Source of the DNA: JAWWPY01 sp963822825
Lineage (GTDB): Bacteria > Actinomycetota > Actinomycetes > Streptosporangiales > Streptosporangiaceae
Reading direction: 5' to 3'
DNA length: 64,000 bases
Assembly: GCA_963822825.1 (NCBI GenBank)
Contig: CAWGIW010000015.1
Coordinates: 310,001 to 374,000, forward strand
Both the position numbers and the translations under genes were made by a program. Within the stretch, counting starts at the first letter, position 1. Each line of letters begins with the position of its first letter. Under the pieces are notes generated by a model. That model was not told the origin of the DNA and did not search any database. It saw only the letters and a program-made list of their open reading frames with translations. Positions 50,070 to 58,838 of the stretch are shown here, piece by piece.

Positions 50070-51408
50070 ATGGGTGCAGGGGTGATGGTGGAGACAGACG
50101 GCCGACGAGGCGGGTCGCGTCAGCGACTGAGCGCCGGACTCCTCGCGCTCGTCCAGGGATCGGCCTTCCTCGGTCTGGCAATGGCCGGCTTGGCCCTCCT
50201 CGTGGTTCCCGTGCTGGTGCCGGGCCTGGCGGTGCTCGGCGTGGTGGCGATGGTCGGCCTGCCGCCCCAGCATGGGCTCGTGCTGGCGCTGGTGTTGTGG
50301 GCTGGCGACCTCTTGGTGCTGCGCTACGGCGTCGTTGTCGCTCTGCTGTGGACCCGCCGACTGGCGAAGCTCACCCGGCGGCTGTCGGAGGAGTGGCTGG
50401 GGTTGCCGATCCTCGAGTCCTACCTGCCGAGGCCCGACCACGACGTCGAGAGGTTGAGCGCGGAGCGGCTGCGGTGGATGGTGTCGGACCCTGCCACCTG
50501 GCGAGACCTTCTCTGGATGGTGACCAACGCCTCATTCGGGTGGATCCTTGCCATGGTGCCGGTCATCCTGGCGTCGGCGGGGCTGATCGGCTGTGTTGGC
50601 TACGCGATCGTGGGCGTGTCCCACGCATCTCGCCCTCTCGAGCGGGTAACGCTCGCGGTGCTGGGCGTGGCCTTGACCGCCTTGGCGTTGTGGTCGGCGC
50701 CACTTCTGCTGCAGGCGTACGGCGGCTTGGCCCGCGCCATCCTCGGTCCTCGCCGAAGATCCAGCGTTGGCGCAGCGGGTCCGGCACCTGGCCCAGACGC
50801 GTGCTGAGACCATCGACGCCAGTGCGGCCGAGATCCGCCGCATCGAGCGGGACCTGCACGACGGGGCGCAGGCTCGATTGGTGGCGATGGGCATGGCGCT
50901 GGGCGCCGCGGAAGATCTCCTCGATACCGACCCCGAGGCGACCCGCAAGCTGTTGGTCGAGGCTCGTCAGGCGTCGAGCAAGGCGCTGGCCGAACTGCGC
51001 GCCCTCGTGAGCGGCGTCCACCCGCCGGTCCTCGCCGACCGGGGCCTGGTCGACGCTATCCGCGCTCTGGCACTGGATTCCGTGCCGCGTGTGGAGGTAA
51101 CCGCCGACCCCATCGGGCGCCCGCCGGCGCCCGTCGAATCGGCCGCCTACTTTGCCGTGTCCGAGCTGCTGGCCAATGTGACCAAGCACGCCGAGGCCCG
51201 TCAGGCATGGATCGAGATCCGGTATCGCCAAGGGATGCTGGCGATCTGTGTCACCGACGACGGTCGAGGAGGCGCCGACCCAGGACGCGGCACCGGACTG
51301 CGCGGCATCGAGCGCCGACTTGCCGCCTTCGACGGAGTGTTGGCGCTGAGCAGCCCACCTGGCGGACCGACGGTCGTCCAGCTGGAGATCCCGTGCGAAT
51401 TGTCATAG
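50070..51408 (+). CDS. NarL-family sensor histidine kinase, frame broken once
   Basis: About 446 aa. The N-terminal half has four membrane helices (about residues 20-60, 68-95, 165-195, 205-235) in a 'putative sensor' arrangement. Near 50760 a one-base shift leads to LAQTRAETIDASAAEIRRIE and RDLHDGAQARLVAMGM, where HD is the phospho-accepting H-box of HisKA_3 kinases; then the ATPase domain with ELLANVTKHAEA (N-box) and VTDDGRGGADPGRGTGLRGI (G-box). It overlaps the response regulator by 16 nt. Probably senses cell-envelope stress and controls the divergent ABC exporter. Confidence 0.85.
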
Positions 51409-52037
51409 CCGAAGACCTCTTTTTGCTGAGGGACGGCCTGACCCGCATGCTCGAGGCTCACGGCCTGGAGATCGGTGCGGCCGTCGACAACGGGGACGAT
51501 CTCGTCGCCGCCGTGACGGCCGATCCGCCCGACCTCGCCATCGTCGATATCCGGCTCCCGCCTTCTTTCACCGACGAGGGCCTCCGGGCGGCCCTGGCGG
51601 CGCGGAAGCAGGTGCCGGGTCTGCCCATCTTGGTGCTGTCCCAGTACGTCGAGCAGCTCTACGCCCGCGAACTGCTGGCCGACGGCACGGGTGGCATCGG
51701 CTACCTCTTGAAGGACCGGGTGTTCGACAGCGCCCAGTTCGTCGAGGCGATACGGCGGGTCGCCGCCGGTGGAACGGCCATGGACCCGGAGGTGATCGCC
51801 CGCCTGCTGGCCCGGAACACCGACAACGACGCCGTCAGCGCGCTCAGCCCACGCGAACGCGAGGTGCTTGGCCTCATGGCGGAGGGCCGGTCCAACGCTG
51901 CCATCGGCCAGCAGCTCGTGATCACCGAGCGCGCCGTGGCCAAGCACACGGCGTCGATCTTCCTGCGACTCGGCCTCCAACCGTCCGAAGACGACAATCG
52001 CCGCGTCCTGGCGGTGCTGGCGTATCTGGGCACCTGA
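51393..52037 (+). CDS. NarL/FixJ-family response regulator
   Basis: 214 aa from GTG 51393. Receiver domain: acidic pair AED at residues 6-8, phospho-Asp D52 in AIVDIRLPP, Lys in LLKDR. C-terminal LuxR-type helix-turn-helix: LSPREREVLGLMAEGRSN and ITERAVAKHTASIFLRLGL. Partner of the upstream kinase. Its likely binding site is the palindrome at 49967-49990. Convergent with dnaB. Confidence 0.92.
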   Translation: MRIVIAEDLFLLRDGLTRMLEAHGLEIGAAVDNGDDLVAAVTADPPDLAIVDIRLPPSFTDEGLRAALAARKQVPGLPILVLSQYVEQLYARELLADGTGGIGYLLKDRVFDSAQFVEAIRRVAAGGTAMDPEVIARLLARNTDNDAVSALSPREREVLGLMAEGRSNAAIGQQLVITERAVAKHTASIFLRLGLQPSEDDNRRVLAVLAYLGT

Positions 52038-52076
52038 CAGGGCGGTCGATCGCGCCGCATCTACCACAGCGCTCTG

Positions 52077-53430
52077 TCAGCGCGGAGCCATGTTGACGAA
52101 CCGGCTGTAGTGACCCTGGAAGGCCACGGTCACCGTGGCGACCGGGCCGTTCCGGTGCTTGGCCACGATCAGGTCCGCCTCTCCAGCTCGCGGCGACTCC
52201 TGCTCGTAGTAGTCCTCGCGGTGAAGCAAGATCACGACGTCGCTATCCTGCTCGATGCTACCGGATTCGCGCAGGTCAGAGAGGAGGGGGCGCTTGTCGG
52301 TGCGCTGCTCGGGGCCACGGTTGAGCTGCGAGATGGCGATCACCGGGACCTCGATCTCCTTGGCCAGGAGCTTGAGCGAGCGGGACATCTCCGACACTTC
52401 CTGCTGCCTGTTCTCCACCCGACGGGGTGAACTCATCAGCTGCAGGTAGTCGATGATCACCAACTTGAGATCATGCCGCTGCTTGAGGCGGCGGCACTTG
52501 GCCCGGATCTCCATCATGGACATGTTCGGCGAGTCGTCGATGAACAGCGGCGCGTCCACCACCTCGCTCATCCGCCGGGCCAGCCTGGTCCAATCCTCAT
52601 CTCCGAGCTGGCCGGTCCGCATGTGGTGCAGAGGCACCCGGGCCTCCGCGGCGAGCAATCGCATGGTGATCTCGTTGCGGCTCATCTCCAGGCTGAACAT
52701 CACCGTCGTCATCGCGTGCTTGACCGCGGCCGCCCGAGCAAGATCCAAAGCCAGGGTACTTTTCCCGATGGCCGGCCTTGCGGCGATGACGATCATCTGG
52801 CCTGCGTGCAGGCCGTTGGTCAGGGCATCCAGATCAGCGAAGCCGGTCGGCACGCCGGTCATCCCGCCGGCGCGGCTGCCGATCGCCTCGATCTCGTCCA
52901 GGGCGCCGGGCATGATCTCGGACAGGGCGAGGTAGTCCTCGCTCACGCGGCGCTCGGTGACCCCGTATACCTCAGCCTGGGCCCGGTCTACGAGGTCGTC
53001 AGCGTCACCGTCACCGGAGTAGCCGAGCTGGACGATGCGGGTGCCGACCTCGACCAGGCGGCGGAGGATCGCCCGCTCCCTGACGATCCGGGCGTAGTAA
53101 CCCGCGTTGGCCGCGGTTGGCACGGACGCGATGAGCGTGTGCAGGTAGCTGCCGCCGCCGACGCGGCCAAGATCCCCCCGCTTACTCAGCAGGTCACTGA
53201 CCGTCACGGCGTTCGACCGGCTCGCCGCGGCCATACAGCTCCAGGATGGCCTCGTGCACGAGCTGATGCGCGGGCCGGTAGTGATCCTGCGCGCTGATGG
53301 TCTCCATGACGTCGGAGATGGCGTCCTTGGACATCAGCATCCCGCCGAGAACACACTGCTCCGCCGCGACGTCGTGCGGCGGCGTCCGGTCGAACTCCTC
53401 GCCACGGGGAGCGATCTCGGCAACACTCAC
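52077..53430 (-). CDS. dnaB: Replicative DNA helicase DnaB, frame broken once
   Basis: About 451 aa. N-terminal domain MSVAEIAPRGEEFDRTPPHD then AAEQCVLGGMLMSKDAISDV (53430-53215). After one extra base near 53214 the frame continues AVTVSDLLSKRGDLGRVGGG. The RecA-like domain has Walker A AARPAIGKSTLALDLA, Walker B LKLVIIDYLQLM and ISQLNRGPEQRTDKRP. Unwinds DNA at the replication fork as a hexamer. No intein is present. Frame break in an essential gene points to a sequencing error. Last of the rpsF-ssb-rpsR-rplI-dnaB series. Confidence 0.92.
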
Positions 53431-53903
53431 CAGCGTCCCCTTTCCCCGTCACGAACGACCCCCCGCGGACGTTCCGCATCCGCTATCAAGACTGTTCTAG
53501 CGGATGGTTCTGACAGTCTTGTGGCAGCGCGCTACATCGCCTAATCGGGCTGTGCACAGGTCTGTGGACAGGCTGTGCAGACACGCCGCGCGCCCTGTGC
53601 GCAGGCTGGGGACGATCCTGGGGATGGGGTGCGGCGGCTGACCAGCAAAGAGCCTCCTGCCTGCGCCGATACCATCCACCGGCTGTGCGCGGAAAAAACC
53701 TGGGCGCGGATTCGCCGTCCACATCGGCGGAGAAGTTATCCACACACGGAATGTGACGTGCAACGTCATATGCCGTGCTCAGCAACGTCACGCGAGGGTA
53801 TTGGAGGCGCCACGCTGAGGGCTGCGCCGGGTTCCGCCGGATGGCCGGGGCCGGCTGTGGGAAGCCCCTGCGATCATGAGCGCGACTGCCCTACTGTTCG
53901 AGG
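53431..53903. other. dnaB upstream region with TGTGNACA-like repeats and a DnaA box
   Basis: 473 bp with no gene I can support. Near 53549-53600 there is a run of related words (TGTGCACAGG, TGTGGACAGG, TGTGCAGAC, TGTGCGCAGG), and TTATCCACA at 53736-53744 is a perfect DnaA box. Could bind DnaA and couple dnaB expression to replication. This is inference from the words alone. Confidence 0.5.
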
Positions 53904-54176
53904 ATGTGTTCGATAGCCGACGCGCGGCTCGCCCTGATCGGCCAGGCCATCGACGAACTGGCTGAGGAGATGCGCCGGACGCGCACCGGCGCGCGGCGGA
54001 CCGGGGAGGGAGGCGCCGGGACGGGGGGCGGCGAGACGGTCGCTGACCCGGACAGCGTGGTCCAGCGCCTGGCCACGCTCTGGGCCATGGTGGCCGAACT
54101 CGATCCAGGCCTGGCCGAGCGGGCGGCCCGGTATGCCCCCAGCGAACTGAGGGGGACGGCCGACCCCCCCGGCTAG
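53904..54176 (+). CDS. Hypothetical small protein between rplI and dnaB
   Basis: 90 aa from ATG 53904. Helical, with a Gly/Thr-rich centre (TRTGARRTGEGGAGTGGGET) between two helical stretches (ADARLALIGQAIDELAEEMR and DSVVQRLATLWAMVAELDPG). Convergent with rplI, ending 18 bp before it. Not a family I recognise. It interrupts the usual rplI-dnaB adjacency. Confidence 0.55.
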   Translation: MCSIADARLALIGQAIDELAEEMRRTRTGARRTGEGGAGTGGGETVADPDSVVQRLATLWAMVAELDPGLAERAARYAPSELRGTADPPG

Positions 54177-54194
54177 CGAGGAAGCCTGCCGCTC

Positions 54195-54656
54195 TCAGGC
54201 GCTGACGACGTCGATGTCCAGGGTGGCGGACACTTCCGGGTGCAGCCGGACCGTGACCTGGTGAGACCCGACCGTCTTAATCGGGTTACGCACCTCGATG
54301 CGGCGCCGGTCGAGTTCGGGCCCGCCCGCGGCGCGGACCGCGGCCACGATGTCGGCGGGGCTCACCGAGCCGAACAGCCGCCCGCTGGCGCCAGCCTTGG
54401 TCTCCAGCCGCACGCTGAGCGATCCGAGCCGGCTCGCGGCGTCCTTCGCGTCGTCGAGGCCACGGATGTCCCGGGCCGAACGCGCCCGCTTGATCAAGTC
54501 GATCTGCTTCTCCGCACCGCGCGTCCAGCGCATGGCCAGCCCGCGCGGGACGAGGTAGTTGCGGCCGTAACCGCCGGCCACCTCGACCACGTCGCCCGGG
54601 GCGCCCAGGCCGGTGACCTCCTGGGTGAGGATGAGCTTCATAGGTGTGCGACTCAT
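54195..54656 (-). CDS. rplI: 50S ribosomal protein L9
   Basis: 153 aa. N-terminal rRNA-binding domain MKLILTQEVTGLGAPGDVVE with VAGGYGRNYLVPRGLA, the long helix, and C-terminal domain GRLFGSVSPADIVAAVRAAG ... GSHQVTVRLHPEVSATLDI. ATG 54656 (MSRTPMKLIL) has GGAAGG upstream; ATG 54641 (MKLIL) lacks one. 17 bp after rpsR. Confidence 0.96.
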   Translation of the reverse strand: MSRTPMKLILTQEVTGLGAPGDVVEVAGGYGRNYLVPRGLAMRWTRGAEKQIDLIKRARSARDIRGLDDAKDAASRLGSLSVRLETKAGASGRLFGSVSPADIVAAVRAAGGPELDRRRIEVRNPIKTVGSHQVTVRLHPEVSATLDIDVVSA

Positions 54657-54673
54657 CGGTATGTGGCCTTCCG

Positions 54674-54913
54674 TCAGCGTGCCGTGCTCGTGTACGGCAG
54701 CATCGCCATCTCGCGGGCGTTCTTGATAGCAGTGGCGACATCGCGCTGATGCTGCGTGCAGTTGCCGGTGACCCGCCTGGCGCGGATCTTGCCGCGGTCG
54801 GAGATGAACTTCCGCAACAGCCCGGTGTCCTTGTAGTCCACGTAGGAGATCTTCTCCTGGCAGAACAGGCAGACTTTCTTCCTGGGCTTGCGTATTGGTG
54901 CCTTCGCCATCAT
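54674..54913 (-). CDS. rpsR: 30S ribosomal protein S18
   Basis: 79 aa. Zinc-type S18 signature KVCLFCQEKISYVDYKDTGL at residues 13-32 (CxxC present) and FISDRGKIRARRVTGNCTQH QRDVATAIKNAREMALLP-like C-terminus (here MAMLPYTSTAR). AGGAG precedes two adjacent ATGs (54913, 54910). Between ssb and rplI as expected. Confidence 0.97.
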   Translation of the reverse strand: MMAKAPIRKPRKKVCLFCQEKISYVDYKDTGLLRKFISDRGKIRARRVTGNCTQHQRDVATAIKNAREMAMLPYTSTAR

Positions 54914-54992
54914 GGTGCTCCTGGTGAGAGCCCCGCTCCAAGCGGGGATGGTCAGTTATCGGGGAACGAGGCCGGTGCTGGCGGCCTCAGGG

Positions 54993-55529
54993 TCAGAATG
55001 GTGGCTCGTCAGACGACCCGCCATCGCCGAATCCACCGGGATCGGAGGCCGCCCACGGGTCCTCCGCCGGGCGTCCGCCGGACGACCCACCGGAACCACC
55101 CTGGCCGCGCTGCGCTCCCTGGCCGCCAGCCGCCACCGCCGAAGCCGCCTCCGCCGCCCGAGCGGTTGGACTTGGTGACCTTGGCGGACGCGTTGCGCAT
55201 CGACGGGCCGACGTCGTCCACTTCGATCTCGTAGACAGTACGCTTCTCGCCTTCCCTCGTCTCATACGAACGCTGCTTAGCCGGCCGGTGACGATCACCC
55301 GCATGCCGCGCTGCAGGCTCTCGGCGACGTTCTCGGCCGCCTGGCGCCATACGTTGCAGGTGAGGAAGAGGCTGTCGCCGTCCTTCCACTCATTGGTGGC
55401 CTTGTCCAGGAACCGGGGGGTAGAGGCCACCCGGAAGTTGGCGACCGCCTGGCCGGTCGGGGTGTAGCGGAGTTCTGGGTCGTTGACGAGATTGCCGGCG
55501 ATCGTAATCTGGGTATCGCCTGCTGCCAT
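54993..55529 (-). CDS. ssb: Single-stranded DNA-binding protein, frame broken twice
   Basis: About 178 aa. The OB fold starts at ATG 55529: MAAGDTQITIAGNLVNDPEL, RVASTPRFLDK, SLFLTCNVWRQAAENVAESL, GMRVIVTGRL. A one-base loss near 55279 moves KQRSYETREGEKRTVYEIEV and DVGPSMRNASAKVTK to another frame, and a second shift near 55130 restores the original frame for the Gly-rich tail ending SSDEPPF, the acidic tip that binds replication partners. Both indels are in an essential gene. Confidence 0.93.
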   Translation of the reverse strand: MAAGDTQITIAGNLVNDPELRYTPTGQAVANFRVASTPRFLDKATNEWKDGDSLFLTCNVWRQAAENVAESLQRGMRVIVTGRLSSVRMRRGKARSVLSTRSKWTTSARRCATRPPRSPSPTARAAEAASAVAAGGQGAQRGQGGSGGSSGGRPAEDPWAASDPGGFGDGGSSDEPPF

Positions 55530-55580
55530 CGGAGTGCTCCCGGTCGCTTGAGAGGATGTGTCGGGGTGCCTTTCGCGGGC

Positions 55581-55871
55581 TCAGTGGCTCTCCGGGCGCA
55601 GGATCTTCGTCCGCAGGACGGCCTCGTTCAGGCTGAGCTGGCGGTCGAGTTCCCGTACGGTATCTGGCTCCGCGAGCATGTCTATGACGGCGTAAATGCC
55701 ATCGGCCTTCTTGTCGATTTCGTAGGCGAGGCGCCGACGTCCCCAGACGTCCACCTTGTCTACGCTTCCGCCCCCGGCCTTCACGACCGTGAGGAACTGG
55801 TCCAGCGACGGCTGGACCGTCTGCTCTTCGAGGCTGGGATCGAGAATGATCATCATCTCGTAACGGCGCAT
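55581..55871 (-). CDS. rpsF: 30S ribosomal protein S6
   Basis: 96 aa from ATG 55871 (MRRYEMMIILDPSLEEQTVQ) with GGAGG 11 nt upstream. The S6 fold continues with VWGRRRLAYEIDKKADGIYA VIDM and RELDRQLSLNEAVLRTKIL. A longer frame from 55907 lacks homology. First gene of rpsF-ssb-rpsR-rplI; ssb starts 51 bp downstream. Confidence 0.97.
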   Translation of the reverse strand: MRRYEMMIILDPSLEEQTVQPSLDQFLTVVKAGGGSVDKVDVWGRRRLAYEIDKKADGIYAVIDMLAEPDTVRELDRQLSLNEAVLRTKILRPESH

Positions 55872-56084
55872 GATCGGAATACGCCTCCTTTGGACTGACG
55901 CGGCCACGGTCTCTCCGTGACAGGAGGAGCCACGCCCGGGTTCCCCACCAACAGGGCGAGCGGGGGTAGCCGAGTCAGCCTACCAGGGTTCAGGGAGCAG
56001 CCTGGCGAATGGTTCCGGGACGCGCGGCACGGGAACAGACCGGGTAGATCCGCCGCAGGGCGGAACCGTTCAAGGGGGGTGGCC

Positions 56085-56399
56085 GTGCCACAAGCCGCCA
56101 GAGCTCGCAGCAGTCTGCGCCTTCCGCATGTCACGCTCAACAGCGACGGCAGGCGCCACCCGGTGGAGAACACGCTCACCGTCTTCACCCTGCTCGCCGG
56201 TCTGGTCGCCTTCGCCGCCGGATGGATCGTGACCCAGCACCTGCTGGCCACGGTGCTAGGTGTAGCCGCCCTCGTGGTCGGCTTGTATAGCCAGCTGGTC
56301 TCGGCGACCAGGGAACAGCGGATGCTCATCGTGACCGGTCTCGTAGCCGGTTTCGTCGGAGTCGCGCTGGGCCTGGCCCACGGCGGTTTCGCTCCCTGA
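56085..56399 (+). CDS. Two-helix membrane protein, hypothetical
   Basis: 104 aa from GTG 56085 with AAGGGG 7 nt upstream. Two or three hydrophobic helices: TLLAGLVAFAAGWIVTQHLL and LGVAALVVGLYSQLVSA, then IVTGLVAGFVGVALGLAHGG. Conserved location between rpsF and nfo in some actinomycetes is my impression only. Function unknown. Confidence 0.7.
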   Translation: MPQAARARSSLRLPHVTLNSDGRRHPVENTLTVFTLLAGLVAFAAGWIVTQHLLATVLGVAALVVGLYSQLVSATREQRMLIVTGLVAGFVGVALGLAHGGFAP

Positions 56400-56496
56400 G
56401 CCCGCGCACCAGCCGGGCCCCCGCGGCACCGGCGTCGGTGCCGCCGTGGGCGTATCTGGCCGGATCGGCCAGCCATTCCCGCGTTAGGCTCGGGGG

Positions 56497-57342
56497 ATGG
56501 TCCGTATCGGAGCTCACGTTCATGACGGCGACCCGCTGGCGTTGGCCCTCGCCCTCCGCACCGACGTGGTCCAGTTCTTCCTCGGTGACCCTCAGGGCTG
56601 GAAAGCCCCTACGTTCCCGGGCGGCGACGCGGCCGCGCTCCGCGATGCGATCGTGGCCGCGGGCGTCGATGCGTTTATCCACGCGCCCTATGTGATCAAC
56701 GTGGCGAGCACGAATAACAGAATCAGGATTCCCAGCCGCAAGCTGCTCTCCCAGCAACTCGAGGCGGCCGCGTCGATCGGCGCGAAGGGCCTGATCGTGC
56801 ACGGCGGGCACGTGACGGCGGGCACGGACCCGGCGGAGGGCTACGAGAACTGGCGCAAAGCCGTCGAACGCATTGAGCGCCCGGTTCCCATCCTGATCGA
56901 GAACACGGCGGGCGGCGAGGGAGCCATGGCCCGGGGCCTGGAAGCGGTGGCCCGGCTCTGGGATGCGATCGGCGACGTGATCGGAGATGCGAGCCCCGGT
57001 GCGGGTGGCGAGGTGGGGTTCTGCCTGGATACCTGCCATGCCTTTGCGAGTGGGGAGGAACTCAGCGGCATCGCCGGCCGGGTCAAGGCCATCACCGGCC
57101 GGATCGACCTGGTACACGGCAACAACTCTCGGGACGAGTTCGGCTCCGGCCGCGACCGGCACGCGGGGCTCGAGTCGGGCACCATCGATGCCGCGCTCAT
57201 CCTTGACGTGATCCGCACCGCCGGAGCGCCGGTGATCTGCGAGACCCCCGACCCGGGGACCGACATCCGCTGGCTTCGGCGGCACCTCGCGCCCGCTGGC
57301 GTCGCCAGCACAGAAGGCCCCGCTGGCGTCGCGGGCACCTAG
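56497..57342 (+). CDS. nfo: Endonuclease IV (apurinic/apyrimidinic endonuclease)
   Basis: 281 aa TIM barrel. The zinc-ligand series is visible in order: FIHAPYVINVAS, LIVHGGHV, ILIENTAGG, FCLDTCHAFASG, IDLVHGNNS, RHAGLESG and VICETPDPG. Hydrolyses the 5' phosphodiester at abasic sites during base-excision repair in the cytoplasm. ATG 56497 fits the first beta strand MVRIGAHV. Tail-to-tail with the GT87 gene (10 bp apart). Confidence 0.93.
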   Translation: MVRIGAHVHDGDPLALALALRTDVVQFFLGDPQGWKAPTFPGGDAAALRDAIVAAGVDAFIHAPYVINVASTNNRIRIPSRKLLSQQLEAAASIGAKGLIVHGGHVTAGTDPAEGYENWRKAVERIERPVPILIENTAGGEGAMARGLEAVARLWDAIGDVIGDASPGAGGEVGFCLDTCHAFASGEELSGIAGRVKAITGRIDLVHGNNSRDEFGSGRDRHAGLESGTIDAALILDVIRTAGAPVICETPDPGTDIRWLRRHLAPAGVASTEGPAGVAGT

Positions 57343-57352
57343 GCCCCAGGTT

Positions 57353-58774
57353 TCAGGGCGGGCCGGTGACGGCAGCACCGCCCGCCGCGCCGGCTCGGCG
57401 CAGGCCGGCCCGCAGCGTCCAGCGGTCGGGCGCGCCAGACAGCACGCCGCCCGCCGGATCGTCCTCGCCAGCGCCCCGGACCACGTCTGTGTCCGGCCGC
57501 AGGATGTCCTTGACCACCAGCCCGCAGAGGAGCAGGACCGCGCCGAACCGGGCCAGCACGGAGGCGAAATACAAGCCGGTGCCAATACCGCCGACGGCCG
57601 CGGACGACGGGCCCGCCACCGACACGGTGATCAAGTAAGCCCAGATGGCGAAGAAATAGCCAACCTCGGCCAGTTGCCAGAGCGCATAAGACCAGAGCCG
57701 GGGCCTGGCCAGCACGACGAGCGGAACCAGCCAGATCACATACTGCGGCGACCACACCTTGTTGGACATCAGGAACACCGCGAGGATGAGGAAGAACAAC
57801 TGCGGCACCCGGGGGCGGCGGGGGGCGGCCAGGGCCACGATGGCGATGAGCACGCAGCCCACCGCGAACGCCAGCAGGGACATCATGTTGAGCCGGCTCA
57901 GGCCGGGTGCCCCCACCAGTGCCACCCGCTCGGTGTCGAAGAAGTACCAGATGGAGCCCCAGTCAGCCCCACGGTCGGAACTGAGCTGGTAGAACCGCTC
58001 CCACCCCGCCCGGGCCGCGATGGCGATGGGCAGGTTCACCACCAGCCACGCCGCGGCGGCCGAGCTCGCCGTCACCCAGAACGCCCGCATCCGACCGGCC
58101 CGCAGGCACAACAGCAGCAGCGGGCCGAGGAACAGCAGCGGGTAGAACTTCGTAGCCACCGCCAGGCCGAGGAGCACCCCGGCGAGCACGCCGCGGCGGG
58201 CCGCCCAGGCGGCCATGCCGAGCGTGGCCAGGCCCATCGCGATCAGGTCCCAGTTGATGAACGAGGCCAGGATCAAGCCGGGGGCGAGGGCGACGCCCAG
58301 CGCCGTCCACCGCCGTGACCGGCCCGCCAGGTAGGCAGTGGCCAGCACGCCCGCGACCGCGAAGATCGCCAGCAGCAGCACGGTCCCGTCGAAGAACTCC
58401 CGGCCCCTGATGTATGGGTTGCTGATCGGCCGCACCACCCAGGCCACCGCCTGCATCGCGGCCCCGATAAGCACCGGGTACTCGACCGGATGGCCGGTGT
58501 AAGGCACCTTCCCCGAGGAAAGCCCCTCGCCGAAGTACAGCGGGTAGATATCCGTGTAGCAGTGCGCCTGGAACTGCTTGAGGTAGAGGTTCCAGTCCCC
58601 GGAGCGGCACGCCGACTTGTTCAGGAAACCGAGCGCGCTTCCGGCCAGGCTCGCGGTGACGAGCGCGGTCGTGGATCCCGCCAGCACGGCCAGCCGGGAC
58701 CGCCAGGGCGCGGCTTCCCTGTCCCCCGTTCCGGGAAGCCCCGATCCCGTCTCTGCCAATCCACGCTCCGTCAT
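57353..58774 (-). CDS. GT87/DUF2029 polyprenol-phosphate mannosyltransferase-like membrane protein
   Basis: 473 aa with about 11 membrane helices (for example ALVTASLAGSALGFL, LLLAIFAVAGVLATAYLAG, LLGLAVATKFYPLLFLGPLL). The first extracytoplasmic loop CYTDIYPLYFGEGLSSGKVP has the Asp used by GT-C enzymes; TKFYP and NKVWSPQYVIWLVPL are typical of DUF2029. Would extend lipomannan-like or wall glycans using polyprenol-phosphate sugar. Same strand as and 65 bp after the penicillin-binding-protein gene. Confidence 0.87.
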   Translation of the reverse strand: MTERGLAETGSGLPGTGDREAAPWRSRLAVLAGSTTALVTASLAGSALGFLNKSACRSGDWNLYLKQFQAHCYTDIYPLYFGEGLSSGKVPYTGHPVEYPVLIGAAMQAVAWVVRPISNPYIRGREFFDGTVLLLAIFAVAGVLATAYLAGRSRRWTALGVALAPGLILASFINWDLIAMGLATLGMAAWAARRGVLAGVLLGLAVATKFYPLLFLGPLLLLCLRAGRMRAFWVTASSAAAAWLVVNLPIAIAARAGWERFYQLSSDRGADWGSIWYFFDTERVALVGAPGLSRLNMMSLLAFAVGCVLIAIVALAAPRRPRVPQLFFLILAVFLMSNKVWSPQYVIWLVPLVVLARPRLWSYALWQLAEVGYFFAIWAYLITVSVAGPSSAAVGGIGTGLYFASVLARFGAVLLLCGLVVKDILRPDTDVVRGAGEDDPAGGVLSGAPDRWTLRAGLRRAGAAGGAAVTGPP

Positions 58775-58838
58775 CGGCGGCCAGGTCCCGGACGATCTTC
58801 CATCAGCGGGGAAGCCGGGATCCAGGTCCAGCCCGAGG

